Shown: in pieces, positions 36,800-47,948 of the stretch
Position numbering within the stretch: position 1 is the first letter of the stretch
Layout of the letters: the number at the start of each line of letters is the position of its first letter
DNA from: Vicia villosa
Taxonomy: Eukaryota > Streptophyta > Magnoliopsida > Fabales > Fabaceae
Assembly (NCBI RefSeq): GCF_029867415.1
Contig: NC_081183.1
Coordinates: forward strand, 11,280,404 to 11,344,403
DNA length: 64,000 bases
Direction: 5' to 3'
The notes under the pieces: generated by a model
Database searches by the model: none
What the model saw: the letters and a program-made list of their open reading frames with translations, nothing else
Told to the model about the DNA's origin: nothing
Program-made: the position numbers and the translations under genes

Positions 36800-38018
36800 T
36801 GACACAAAGCTATGCAGTGTGGAACTTGAAGATGCTTGACATCACCAAAAGACACATTGTTATTGTACATGAGAAAGGATTTAGAGTCTTTGACTTTACA
36901 TTCTTTAACTTAGCATTTCTTTTGTATACACCAAATGGGGGACATTTTTTCATGTAGTGGTTTCCTCCACTAACATTGATGTGCTCTCCCTTGAACACAT
37001 TGAGATAAGAATATTTGCTACTAAACTAGTCAAATAAAGATATTCTTAAACAAGTACTAACATTTTATATTTTCAATACAATAACATATATTATTTTATT
37101 CTAATTCTATCTCAAAGTTAATCCTTCCTATGTGTATTACACTTAAGTTAACTAACACTTGCAAACAATGTGATTAACAACTAATAAAGATTATAAGATT
37201 ATTATACTCTTCTAGTTCAAATTGGCCTACAAAAATATTGAGATGCTGCTCCACTAAAGTCCATTCACACAAGTCAAAAGAACTTTTATGCTCTCACTAT
37301 TCCAATCAGAGTCACATCAGTCAATTGGAAAATTGCAATTTGAAAAATCCCAACTCAACAAGTAGAAATCAATATTACAATATCGGACATCACCAAAGTT
37401 ATTCACGGTTGTGTGTGAGTTCCTGGTATTCGCGATTGTGTGTAAATTTTAGTGGTTACTACCTCTTCGTCAATGGAACAAAAAAATCATTATTTGTTTA
37501 CATCATATTCTCATGAAACAAACAAGGTCAAAAAAGTACATTCACTTATATGTAATAATTAAGAGTTAATCATTTACTAGCAAGCAATAATCATTCAGAT
37601 ATATGTAACCAAATTCCACTCGTCTACAAACTTCTTCACACTAACAGCAAGTACTTTCTACTTGAAATGAAATAGTTAAAACTTCAACTAGTCTAAGCAA
37701 ATACAAGGGAACAATGACCAAAATAATCAATTGCGGCCAACTACGGCGTTATCCCACAATAGCTATCTGCTCTGCGCCGCTATCTGAGATCGACTACTCT
37801 GGCAATGACTATAAGTTACAAAAAAGCTCATATATAAAGAGAAAATGGTAGTTAATCCACAAGTAGGTCCAGAATTAGACTCAAATATATATCATAATTC
37901 AGACTTGGTAAAAATATAGGTACAACAAAACTTTAGTGGTAAATGCACTTCCAAATGGCATAGAAACTTGTTTGAGAGTCAAATGCATAATACACATGAG
38001 AGCTGTGATAGATTGACA
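36800..38018. other. Intergenic space between convergent L2HGDH and bZIP genes
   Basis: AT-rich DNA forming the 3' flanks of both genes. The small open frames (36810-36998, 37238-37516) have no recognisable family. A gcggccaactacggcgttatcc phrase near 37733 resembles a dispersed element scrap. Confidence 0.4.
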
Positions 38019-39639
38019 TCAGAAGGATGCTGAATTAGTTCTGCGAAGCTGATTCTTCGGCTCGGGTGGCGGCGCACATGGCACCTCCTTCTCTATCTCC
38101 TGTAACAACAAAAATATTACCGTGAGTAGATATGAATTGTCTCAGTAGATGTATAACATGTATGCGTGCATCGTATAGCTTTCTATGCCACAGTTCCAAC
38201 CCTCGCTCATTGAAATCCGATCAATCTGTCTATTAAATAACATGGACCAAGAAATCGTTACTAAACCAGAGGCCATTCCTGTTTATGGAACCATCTTTAT
38301 CATCTTCTAGCGCTATTACTTTCGAAGAAAATAGGCACAGCGATAAATATTAAAGTACGTGACTGCCAAGGGAATACACATAAACAAGAGTTTCCAAAAT
38401 CACCTCGATGGTGCAAATAACTAGAAACTACCAGGTTGGTTCAATTCAAAACGTCCAACTATTTCAACCATTGATTTCCTTAATAGAAGGTATGCCAAGA
38501 GAAGATACCGTATTAACAAATATCAGCATACAATGATAAACTAGAAGGCATAGAAACATACATTCTGTCTTCTAAGCCTTTCATTTTCCTCTTCTAAACG
38601 CGAAACTTTAAGTTCCAGTTCTTGTGTATAAGCCTGTCCATTCCATTGGCACAGATATTTCGTTGTATCAAAAAATAAAATAGACTTCAAAGATATAACA
38701 TCATGCACACAGAAGAAAGAGAATAACCTGTCTTCTAGCTCGTGACCGAGCAGCAGATTCCCGATTTTTAATCATCCTCTTTTGCCTCCTCTCCACGGTT
38801 TTCTCTACCACTATACCAGAAGCAACCCTTTTTCGACCTAGCGTTTGTGTATCTGAAAAAGCACCTGATAAAGGTGTGAGGCTTTGGAAAAAAGGAGGAA
38901 AAAAATACAAGAACATCGAACATTCTAGCATAATATCGAAATACTAAGAGATATTATTTTATTTTCTAACAGTACCCATTAGAGAAGACGGTGACATTGC
39001 TGCATCCAAAACCGGATTCCTTGCAACTTGAAAAGGTTGTTGAATGGCATGAACAGCCATAAAAGAAGGCATCAAATGCTTTTCATGCTGATGCTGTGGA
39101 GGCTGCTGCGTCGAAGGAAGCTGAAATTGCATCCAATGATGACCATGCTGTGAAACATTTTGCCGAGAATCCTCATTCGAATCAACCCTTAACAAATCAC
39201 CACCTTCCTTATTATGAAAAGATTCACCAACAACACCAGCTTTCATCAAGAAATCCTCCAAAGTCATTTCACCAAGTGTTTGCTGTCTTTCACGCGCTTC
39301 CCTATCCCTATCAACACCCCTCTTCTTTTCTTGCATATCTTTCCATACTTCATCAACAGTTTTCTTACTAATATCTCCCGATAACGATAAACTCCCCTGT
39401 CGATTCATTTCGCTAAGTTGATTCTGCTGCATGTTAGCAGTACCGAAGTCAGAAACCTCGCCAGCTTCAACACTCCACACACTCTTGAGAAGCTCATCAA
39501 GGTTCATACTTCCAAGTGGTTTCCCTAAATTACCAAGATGGTTTTGAACTTCATCAAGGGTTAGATTATACAAAGATCCTGACCTAGATAAAGGTGTAGT
39601 AGTCTTTGACTCTTGAACTGTTCCACTTTGAGACACCAT
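38019..39639 (-). CDS. AREB3: Group A bZIP transcription factor, AREB3/DPBF3-like, 317 aa, four coding exons
   Basis: The exons are 39639-38976, 38864-38728, 38633-38562 and 38099-38019 (TGA); all junctions are GT..AG and frame-consistent. The start is the ATG of MVSQSG; the frame extends upstream only through a GTG. Conserved ABA-factor blocks appear in order: SLYNLTLDEVQNHLG plus LGSMNLDELLKSVW (C1), KKTVDEVWKDMQ (C2) and TLGEMTLEDFLMKAGVV (C3). Each carries RxxS/T-type kinase target contexts (SRSGS, NRQGS). The basic region has KNRESAARSRARR (Asn255, Arg263), followed by a short zipper with Leu273, Leu280 and Leu287. The C-terminal block ends QLRRTNSASF. Such factors bind ABRE (ACGTG) elements and are activated by SnRK2 kinases in seed and stress ABA responses. 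The end block and the SLMG.SDTQT..GRKRV junction favour AREB3/DPBF3 over the ABF1-4 type. Confidence 0.92.
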
Positions 39640-39900
39640 TTTTTTTTCACCAACACTCACCTCAAAAACATATAACTCTATATAGCTTCCATTTCTAAAC
39701 CTAATTCAACCCTTTACTCAGAATCCACTTCAATCTCTATTAGCAACAAAATGAACTGAAAAGCCAAAGATAAAGTTTCTAAGAAGCAACTTTATTAATC
39801 TAAAGGCATAAACTTGAAACCAAAATTGAAAGAAAAAGAAAAAGGGAGAGAAGAGAAGAGAACATACCTGGAAAATGAAATCAATTTTCTTTGAAGTTTG
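39640..39900 (-). promoter_or_regulatory. 5'-UTR of the bZIP gene with a putative 112-bp leader intron
   Basis: On the minus strand a strong donor ccag|gtatgt (intron starting at 39867) and an acceptor ggcttttcag|ttc (ending at 39756) bracket a pyrimidine-rich stretch. Leader introns are common in ABF/AREB genes. A second donor-like gag|gtgagt lies at 39661, but using it would remove the start codon. Inferred from sequence only. Confidence 0.45.
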
Positions 39901-41480
39901 GTAACAGAGACAATTTCACAAACACAAAGCATGCAATTTTGAAAAGGGGTTTAAAGTGTGGTTAATAACTGGTTCCAAAAGAAGAAGGGAAAAAAAGAGC
40001 AAGATCAGGTTAAAAAGGAATCAAATGCTACAGAACAGATGCTCCACAAACATAGGATGATAGTGTTTTAGAGAGAGAAAGAGAGAGTCACAAACTAATT
40101 ATGCATGTTATTTTTCTAAAGCTATCATCATCATACTATGCACTAAGGAATTAAAAAAAACAGACATGGATGCTGCAAAAACCTTAGCACAAACAAAACA
40201 CTTGTGAGAAAGTGGAACATTCCTTAGGAGAGAACATTGCTTACAATAACCTAAAAATGGAAACTAAAGTGTTTGGGTTGAGTCATACAAAAGAAAACAT
40301 AAAAAAAAAAAAATGTGTGGTTTGGGCCCATGATGATAAAAGTTGATTTTTTTTTTTAAAATAATAAAAAAAATTTATAAAAAATTAATAATTTAGTTCG
40401 CAGATGTAATAATCATAAATGATGGATTTAAGCTCTTGAAATCAATTTTAGCCATGTAGAATATTTCCGATGCGGTGGAATGAAAAAGACCTGCAAAATT
40501 AATATTTTAACATTTTTAATTCACGAGTCCAAGTAATGAGGTAAGTTGTGGATAAAAATATATGTGCTAAATTGTCGTGGATACATTATATATGGAAAAC
40601 GGTTAGAACCACCCCCACGTTTTCTAGCATGGAACGTGAGGTCTGTTAGATCACGTCTAACGATTGGTAGTCGCTGCCAGCGGAGTGGATTGAGTATGGG
40701 TCTAATAGCCGCAGGTGTATTGGACCCTCGACCCTTTATTGGATATGTCTTTGGACGAATAATTGGACATACACGTTACTAAACCTACGGCCGATATGGA
40801 ACAGTTGCTCATAAGGCTTTCTAGAGCGCAATAATAAAAAAATTCAGAACACCGGGATGTTAATCATTTTTTATCTAATTACTAACTTAAAAAATAGCAT
40901 GTTAATCATTTAAATCTTAAAAAAAAATAGCATGTTAATCATTTTTTATCTAATTTCTAACTTAAAAAAAAAATAAAAAATTATTCGTTAAATTTACCAT
41001 TAAAATCTTTTACTTAACTAATTAATCATTGTGATATATTATTTGTGAGACCTTTATATAGACTAGATTACATGAATTAGAAGCATTGATTGATGAATAA
41101 GAAAATGATAAGAGTTAAATCGAAAGAATGGACAATTCTAAGATAAAAACAAAAACTGGAAAAGAAAATAAACTTTGAGTGTAACACCTGCTTGCATGTC
41201 AAGTACTAGTATTATTTGCCGTTGAATATCTTAACAAAAATGGTCCTTTTGTTTTAGCTTTGGGAATGAGAACAAAAATTCACACAGATCAAGATGCAAA
41301 TAGTAACAAAACATGGAAAATAATGTTATCTAATATAGTACATAATGTTATCTAATATAGTACACACGAAAGAGACACCACTTACTCTCTCTAGTCTTTT
41401 TCTATTATACACTAGGTATAGTGCATCCAATTATATTTGTTCCACAGTAAGGATTTCTTAACACAAAAATTTAACATTAT
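39900..41480. other. bZIP promoter flank and AT-rich intergenic DNA
   Basis: The first ~200 bp contains a GA/CT-rich run (gagagagaaagagagag near 40071) usual near plant promoters. The rest is AT-rich. The frame at 40546-40782 has no family. An imperfect duplication, agcatgttaatcatt (near 40897 and 40930), and a repeated taatgttatctaatatagta (near 41323 and 41343) are visible. Confidence 0.35.
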
Positions 41481-41486
41481 ATGGTT

Positions 41487-42665
41487 CATGTGTTTTTTTT
41501 TTTAAAATCAAGATATATTAATGAAAAAACCAAAAGTCTTATAACGAGATTACAAAAGGTCGAGACAAAACTCGAACCGAAAAAATATTACACTTCAAAT
41601 ACAACCTAATAAAGATAGAACAAATGAGATTTGCTAAACTCATAAAAGTTGCAATTGGTATGAATAATTTTTTCTATGAACGACCGCCGTCAAATAAGCG
41701 CCTTAATGCTCCAAACAATATCGAAAATATTTCAAGAATCATTCCGGAAGATGATCTCATTCCTAAGCTTCCAAATAGTCCAACAAGTAGCCAACCAAAT
41801 ACTCTCTTCTCTACCAGATTTCACCTTTTTGGATTTGCAAAAACTATTCCATCTCAAAAAACTACTCATGATGCAATCGGACTCAAAATCAATAATGTTG
41901 ATCCAACTAGCCACCTCCTTCCAAATTAAAGCGGAAGTTCCACAAGAGAATAATATATGATTCAACGTTTACCTCTCCGTTCTGCATAACACACAAACAG
42001 TAGAAGAAGGAAAAGAAATACCTCTAATAAGAAGAAGATCCCTTGTGGGTATTCTATTGATAAAACATCTCCAACCAAAAGCCTTAATCTTGTAAGACAC
42101 ATCCAATTTCCAAATAAGATTAAAAGCTTCGACAAACTCCTTCTCCGGGCCAAAAGAAACATGGAAAACATTTGAAAGGGAATAACAACTTCTAATCGAA
42201 TACACATTGTCTGCTTCCGCCAACAACACGACGTTGTCGCTGCCCGAAACAACAGGCTGAAAGTGGCGCAAAAATAGTCTCAGACGTTGCATTGCAGTAG
42301 CAGCCGCCGAACTGTTTCGAGTCAGAATATCGAACTCCCTCTCAGTTAGGGGTGGCAAAACGGGCTTGACCCGCGGGGAAAGCCGGTTTTGCCCAAACTT
42401 TTTTGCATTACGGGACAAGGTTTTAGACCCACTCTCTTTAATGTGCCCGCCCCGTTTTTTTGCAGGCATGAGTTTTTTCATACAATTTTACTATTTTAAG
42501 GCGTAGAAGGTTCAATGCCCGCGGACTTTATCCACCCCGCCCTCATTTTTTTCAGGGCGGGGCAAGATTTAGACTCGCACTCTCAAATATGCTCGCCCCG
42601 CTCTGTTTTTTGCGGGCTTTTGCGGGACTGACATGCTCGTTTACCACCCCTACTCTTAGTTACGA
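41487..42665 (-). pseudogene. LINE (non-LTR retrotransposon) 3' end, truncated and broken
   Basis: On the minus strand the zf-RVT region that follows the reverse transcriptase of plant LINEs can be read. KIKAFGWRCFINRIPTRDLL and VCVLCRTE lie in 42340-41969. After a frameshift at about 41966 comes MNHILFSCGTSALIWKEVASW to IWKLRNEIIF (41965-41735). The copy ends in a poly-A tract (T run at 41489-41500 on the plus strand) preceded by an atatcttgatttt phrase. The 5' part, with endonuclease and RT core, is missing, and a hAT MITE interrupts it at 42347. No clear target duplication was found. Confidence 0.75.
42347..42652. mobile_element. hAT-type MITE in the LINE, 306 bp
   Basis: The ends are taggggtggcaaaacgggct and gctcgtttaccaccccta (inverted). 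The 8-bp duplication is ctctcagt (42339-42346) and ctcttagt (42653-42660), with one mismatch. The interior is a repeat of gcgggg/ccccgc phrases and is GC-rich. No coding capacity of its own. Confidence 0.8.
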
Positions 42666-43240
42666 AAGAAATTGATTTTTAAAATAAAATAATTTATATT
42701 TAGATAAATTATTGTAAAAATGAGTTGATCATTAAATTTTAATATAAAAATTATATTTAAATTTAAAGGTTACAAAATTCTAATTATAAATAAAATTAGT
42801 TCTAAAAAAAGAAAATTAATTCTATTTAAGGAACCAAACATGTCCAATTAATTATATATTTTCAAAATAAACTCTAAGTGTTGCAATTGTAAAACCATTC
42901 ATATACAATAAAAAAGATGAATTTTGACAATAATGGATTTTAACATGAACAAGATTAAATTTGTCTATAATATACTAGTCCACTCTTGACCATTAGATCA
43001 AATAAAACTATATTTTTTGGGGGGTTTATTTACACTTAATATTTTCCCATACTATATTATTTCAAAATTTTAAAGAAGATTAAAAAAATTTATAAAATAA
43101 CTACGATAACATCAATAGTTTTACATGATCTAATGGATAAAAGTAGACCCATTTATGATAGATAACTTTAGCAAATGTTCATGTTAAATATTAATCGAGA
43201 AATCATATAGAATGTGTTTATGGTGTTTATACTTGTTAAA
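42661..43240. other. AT-rich spacer, nothing recognised
   Basis: No open frame or repeat termini seen. Confidence 0.3.
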
Positions 43241-43244
43241 TGTT

Positions 43245-44400
43245 TAAATACGTGACTACCCTTAATGATTAAAGAATGTCAGAGGCTTTAAGATTGTCGT
43301 AGGGTTGAGAGCTACCTCACGTGGGGTGAGAAGCTCTTGTATATGTATATTTATGTGTTATGTTGTCGTTAGGTTAGTTTATCACGAAATGGAGGTATTT
43401 ATAATCCTCGGGTCTGGACCCAAGTGTTCCTAGGATTCAAGTTTGTTGCATGGCTTTCACTTATTGACGTCTTTACTATCATGTCATTAATGTAAACATT
43501 TAAGTTGTGCCCTATTTGCTTGGAGAACACTGTTTCCATGAGCCTCTGGTAGAATGTCATCTTAGATGCATCTATGGAGTCGATCTTAATCTAGTTATAC
43601 CCTGAATATGCATCCATGAAACTCAATATTTTGTAACTCAAAGATCTGTTAATCAGACGATCTATGTTGGAAAAATGATATGGATCTATAGGACATGCAT
43701 CATTGAGGTTGGTGAAATCAACACACATACGCCACTTGTTTGATGCATATCTCACCAAGACCACATGCATCATAGGCATACTGAATTGTGATAACCATAA
43801 GGTTATTATTGTGGGGAATTACGCTAAATGTGTCTCCTCTTAAAAATGTGATAATGAGATATTGTCCCCCGCCCGAGATTTTGAGAGCTTTAACGAGTGC
43901 GATGATTGATGTTAAAACCTGTCAGGCGTACTTTCTCCATGAGGAGCTAGATTCACCCCCCGATGAAACCTCCAACGATGGTGTTAACGGTCTTCTTTGA
44001 ACTTCCCTCGAACATTCTTGTGAAAAGATATTGGAAGCAAAAATGGGTAAATGATGAGTGTGGCCCAATTTTGTTTTACTAGGGCCCCACCGTGGGCGTC
44101 AATTATACTTGCTATATAAATGAGTAACAATCCATTATGATTAAGGGTTGTTAGAGGCTTTACGGTTGTTGTAAGGTTGAGAGCTAGCTAACATGGTGTG
44201 AGAAGCTCTTGTTTCTATATATTTCCGCGTTGTGTTGTCGTTAGTATAATTTATCACGATATTGAGGAATTTAGAATCCCCTGGACGGGAACCCATGTCT
44301 TCATAGTGTATATTTCCAGGGAATGTAGTTAAATCCCACAACCCTGTATGTCACATTTGTTGACCCAATACACGTTCAACACACGATTGCGCGTTATGGT
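43245..44400 (-). mobile_element. Truncated Ty3/gypsy element, minus strand
   Basis: A direct repeat of about 190 bp lies at 43255-43440 and 44125-44310. Shared phrases include gttgagagctacctcac / gttgagagctagctaac, gtgagaagctcttgt and ttgtgttgtcgttag. I read these as LTR parts. Next to the right copy, on the minus strand, is a primer-site-like gacgcccacggtggggccct (44082-44100), placing the 5' LTR on the right. A reverse-transcriptase scrap lies between. Only about 700 bp of interior remains. Confidence 0.5.
43450..43779 (-). pseudogene. Gypsy reverse transcriptase fragment
   Basis: Minus-strand translation gives KWRMCVDFTNLNDACPIDPY, then IDRLINRSLSYKILSFMDAY (43745-43600), the fingers/palm start of gypsy RT. 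After a stop, shortened sequence continues with FYQRLME.VF and LNVYINDMIVKTSISESHA, where the family's catalytic YVDDM reads YINDM. An internal deletion, a stop and the altered catalytic block make it dead. Confidence 0.75.
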
Positions 44401-45178
44401 AGAAGAAACTAAGGATCAGGGTGACGTATTCAGAGAAGAGGCGTCTTATCTAAAAGAGGGGCGCTCGAACCAATAAAAGGGCGTCTTGGAAAGAACGATG
44501 AGTGAAGCGCATGCCTTCACCCGATCCCATGTTTTCTTCCAGTTACACCACTACAGTCTATAGTGCTTGATTATAATTTTTAATATTTAAAGAACAACTT
44601 TTGTTGTTATAATGTTATTTGTTTAAATTTTGGTCCGAACTAGTCAAAGGCCCAAAAATATCATTGAAATCTAGAAACTTAATCTGACTGAAGTACCCAC
44701 CATACAATGAATATGTGTACTTTTTCTCGGAGACATCACATAATAGTACAATTTCGTCTTCATCTCTGTCGTTGATCTACATTCAACAGTCCTTCACAAC
44801 TCACATTGGGCCAATCAGAAACGGTCCTAACCGTCTCCCCTATATAAGCGTGACTCTGAGTTACACTCATATATTTTGAGTGTTGGAATGCTAACCTTAC
44901 AAATACACTTTCCCTCCAAGTCACTGTAGAAATTTACCACCCTACCGAAAGTCTTTCCATGGTGGTTACCTTTAACCTACCATTATTTTCCTGTTCCAGT
45001 ATGGAATAATGACACCGTTTATAGGAACCGTCTTATAATTCTCACAAATTATTCATCTATTTTCTCAAATTTACACAGTTGCATTGCCACAACCGCTTAT
45101 GTTAACCACTCTGATCATCATAACAGTTTATGTTACCAATTTTGATCAATGTTAACCATATTGCAACTATTTTAAGTT
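44400..45178 (+). repeat. Gypsy LTR/leader remnant, plus strand
   Basis: A TATA-like ctatataagc near 44840 precedes a leader phrase, ttgagtgttggaatgctaac, near 44875. At 45001-45030 is tggaataatgacaccgttta, a decayed version of the tggcgccgtctgtaggaa phrase at 32270. The third solo LTR landed in this remnant. Confidence 0.45.
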
Positions 45179-45183
45179 ATCGT

Positions 45184-47006
45184 TGTAACACCCGGTATTT
45201 AATTAATTATTTAATTAAATACTTTCAAATTATTTCGAATTTAATTATTGAATTTGTGGAGTGTTGAGAATTGTTGACATGGGTTTTTATGATTAATTAG
45301 TCTATTAATTAATTGATTAAGTTGTAGAAATAGTATTGAAGAAATACTAGATTTATTATATGGACCTAATTAAGTGATGGTGGTAGTAAAAGGTGGAGTG
45401 TGAATGTTAGGCCCAATAGGTTTAATGAAATTAGGTTAAGATAAGGATTAGGCTAATTAGAAGAGAAAAAGTCTTGGGGAATTGGTCATGGGAAGTTGTA
45501 GAGAAGAGAGAAAAGAGGAGAGAAACTCATCCCCGTTTTTCTTGCAGCAGTCTCACTAAATCGAAGATCCCCGATTCATTAACCGTTGGTTCATCACCAA
45601 ATTTTGTGGGTAGGTTCGCAACACCTATATCTAACTTTTGACCGTTGGGATCTTCAAAATAAGGTCTGAGTTGTGAGATATCATCATCGCACTGTAGCTG
45701 CAAATTAAGGAAAATTTTCAGCTTTTTATTCAGATTAAAAGAGGCAATGTTTGGGAGCTAAGGCTAGATGGCTTCGATCGGTAGAATTGTAGAATGGACT
45801 CCGAATACAAGGTAAGGGGTGGGGTTCTAACTCTATAACCGGACTCATGATGAATGATATGTGGGGGTTAAATTTGTAGGAAATTATTCCTGATTATTTG
45901 TTGTGATTCTGTCGTGTTGATTCGATGAAATTAGTTGTTGTGGTGATAATTGTTGTTGTTTTATGCGAAGTTGAAGGATGTTTCAGTGACGATGTATACC
46001 TCTATTTATTAGTATAGCGACGATATAGGCTTATGCCTTGTGACGATGATGTTGTTTGTTGTGTGTGTTTGTTGCATTCATATACATATGCATTTTTGGC
46101 GACGGCCTAGATTGGCAAATTAGTGACGAAGGCTTATGCCTTGATGCCTCTGTTTAACTGGCAATTGGTGATGGGGGCTGAAGCCCTGGGTACCACATGC
46201 ATGTGCAGTTGTAGAGTCTCATTGTATGTGGCATGAGTGTGATTTAATTGTGATGTGATGTGACTTGAGTTGTTGTTAAATTGTGATAATATGGAGTTTT
46301 AATTATAAATTGTTATACTAATGACGTGTTGTGACAGGTATTGTCTGGAAGATGAGAAATAGTTGTTATAACTATTAATATGTTGTTGTTATTGATTTTT
46401 GTTAATATAACTGTTCAGGTTAATTGTTATTATAAATGTAGTCTGAAAGCTGTAACGTGATAATTTCGTATGATTAAATTCTAATATATTGTTTATCATG
46501 CGTTTGTTTATATTGGTAGATATCTCACCCTTTCTGAATGATGTTTCCCTACCATGGGAAACGGACAGGTACTCAAGATAGCGGTGGAAGTTTTGAAGTG
46601 ATTTTATGAAGTCTTTAGTTGCTGTTAGTCGAGTTGGTGTCTTGCTCTGATACGTAGCACTCGGGGGGATAAAACGATTGTTTTATTTATTAATTCTTTT
46701 GCTGAATTTTTATATGGTTTTGGTTTAAATTGTAACTTAAAGTTACCGTGCAATGATGCTACGACTTGATTTGAATAGTTATGAAGTTTGTTGATTCCGC
46801 TGCGAGTTAATTATTGAATTTAAACAAAGTGATTTTTTTGTAATGATTTGATTATCGTTTTAAATTCTTGTGCTATGTATCTATATGAAGGCAAGTAAGT
46901 CGTAAATGTTTTTGAGATGACGAATATGTGATACCTCAAATGAACTTGTTTGGAATTTATACTCTGATTTTCCGTATAATTTATCGGGTAGATTTGGGGT
47001 GTTACA
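45184..47006 (+). mobile_element. Third solo LTR (TGTAAC..GTTACA family), forward orientation
   Basis: The copy is 1823 bp, beginning tgtaacacccggtatttaat and ending gatttggggtgttaca. The exact 5-bp duplication atcgt lies at 45179-45183 and 47007-47011. Family identity with the copies at 13596 and 14630 rests on shared phrases in matching order: ggcaattggtgatgggggct near 46150, tagatatctcaccc near 46518, and ctgatacgtagcactcgggg near 46648. No internal genes. Confidence 0.85.
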
Positions 47007-47011
47007 ATCGT

Positions 47012-47948
47012 ATCTAATGGTAACATCTAAGGTGTTTGATCAAAGTTCCAAATGCTTCAAGATATTGCCGCTATAGTTATCACTCTACAAAAGAACCATC
47101 TTACAATACCAAGATGTACATGCTTTGATCTTAATCACTTTGCCAGTTGTAGCTTCGAGACATGTTTCAATTTATCAATCGATCAATTAAGAATATATTC
47201 AACTTCTGTCGTTCCAACATCATTTTTCACTTCATCCACTGCAACAAGCTCCTCTTCCATGTCGTTCCAATCCTCCAGACCGGAACTGTCACGCAACCTT
47301 CAAGACTTTGGTTCGATCTAATTTTTTCTGTGAACCAAAACTTTAAATTCGAGTTGTATAATTCTTCTGCTTTTTCATCTGTCCACTTATTTTTTAGAGG
47401 CACATGCGATTGATCTTCCTCATAACCATAATGACCACTATTCTTATAGATTTTTCAGTAAGTGTGCCTATATTTCTTGATCCAAAACGAATCTGACTCT
47501 CATTAACTAACTCCTTAACCTATATCAATTTACGAAAAATGTAAAAGCCCTTACTTATTTTTTATTGCATCCAGACGACGCGCTGACCCTTACTCTTTGA
47601 CAATGTACTCGAGTCATCCATCTCGTTACTTATATACTACAACCTACTATTCTATTCGCTATTTGTAGCAAAGTTAACATATACAAGATTAAAAAAAAAA
47701 ATCCTATTTCTTATGCTTTGGCAAATTAATTATGTTAAAAAATAAATATGCAGTGTCAAGTTAATTGAAAATGAAAATACAGCCAAACTAATGCGATCTA
47801 TAATCGTACGGTGCATTTGGAAGCATGGACATTTAAGTCATTACAGCTGATCTGAATAAGCACGTTTTTGATCTATATGAAGAATAACAACAACAACACA
47901 GGTGAAAGAATTGCTGTTTTGACATCACACTTCACTCATTCAACTTCA
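47012..47948. other. Flank of the solo LTR and promoter side of the HINT gene
   Basis: The first part continues the older repeat broken by the LTR. The frame at 47052-47321 has no recognisable domain. The last ~150 bp is the probable HINT promoter and leader; no clear TATA was chosen. Confidence 0.35.

Noticed and set aside
39640..39660. Seven-residue N-terminal extension of the bZIP protein
   Set aside because: It would start at GTG, and a donor-like gtgagt overlaps it. The ATG at 39639 matches the family start.
40546..40782. 78-codon plus-strand frame
   Set aside because: No recognisable domain, start context or promoter; probably chance.
41676..41960. Plus-strand frames across the LINE remnant
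   Set aside because: The minus strand shows the zf-RVT domain; the plus frames are shadows.
42347..42481. First ~45 codons of the minus-strand frame running into the LINE
   Set aside because: They translate the hAT MITE, not LINE protein; the apparent fusion is an insertion artefact.
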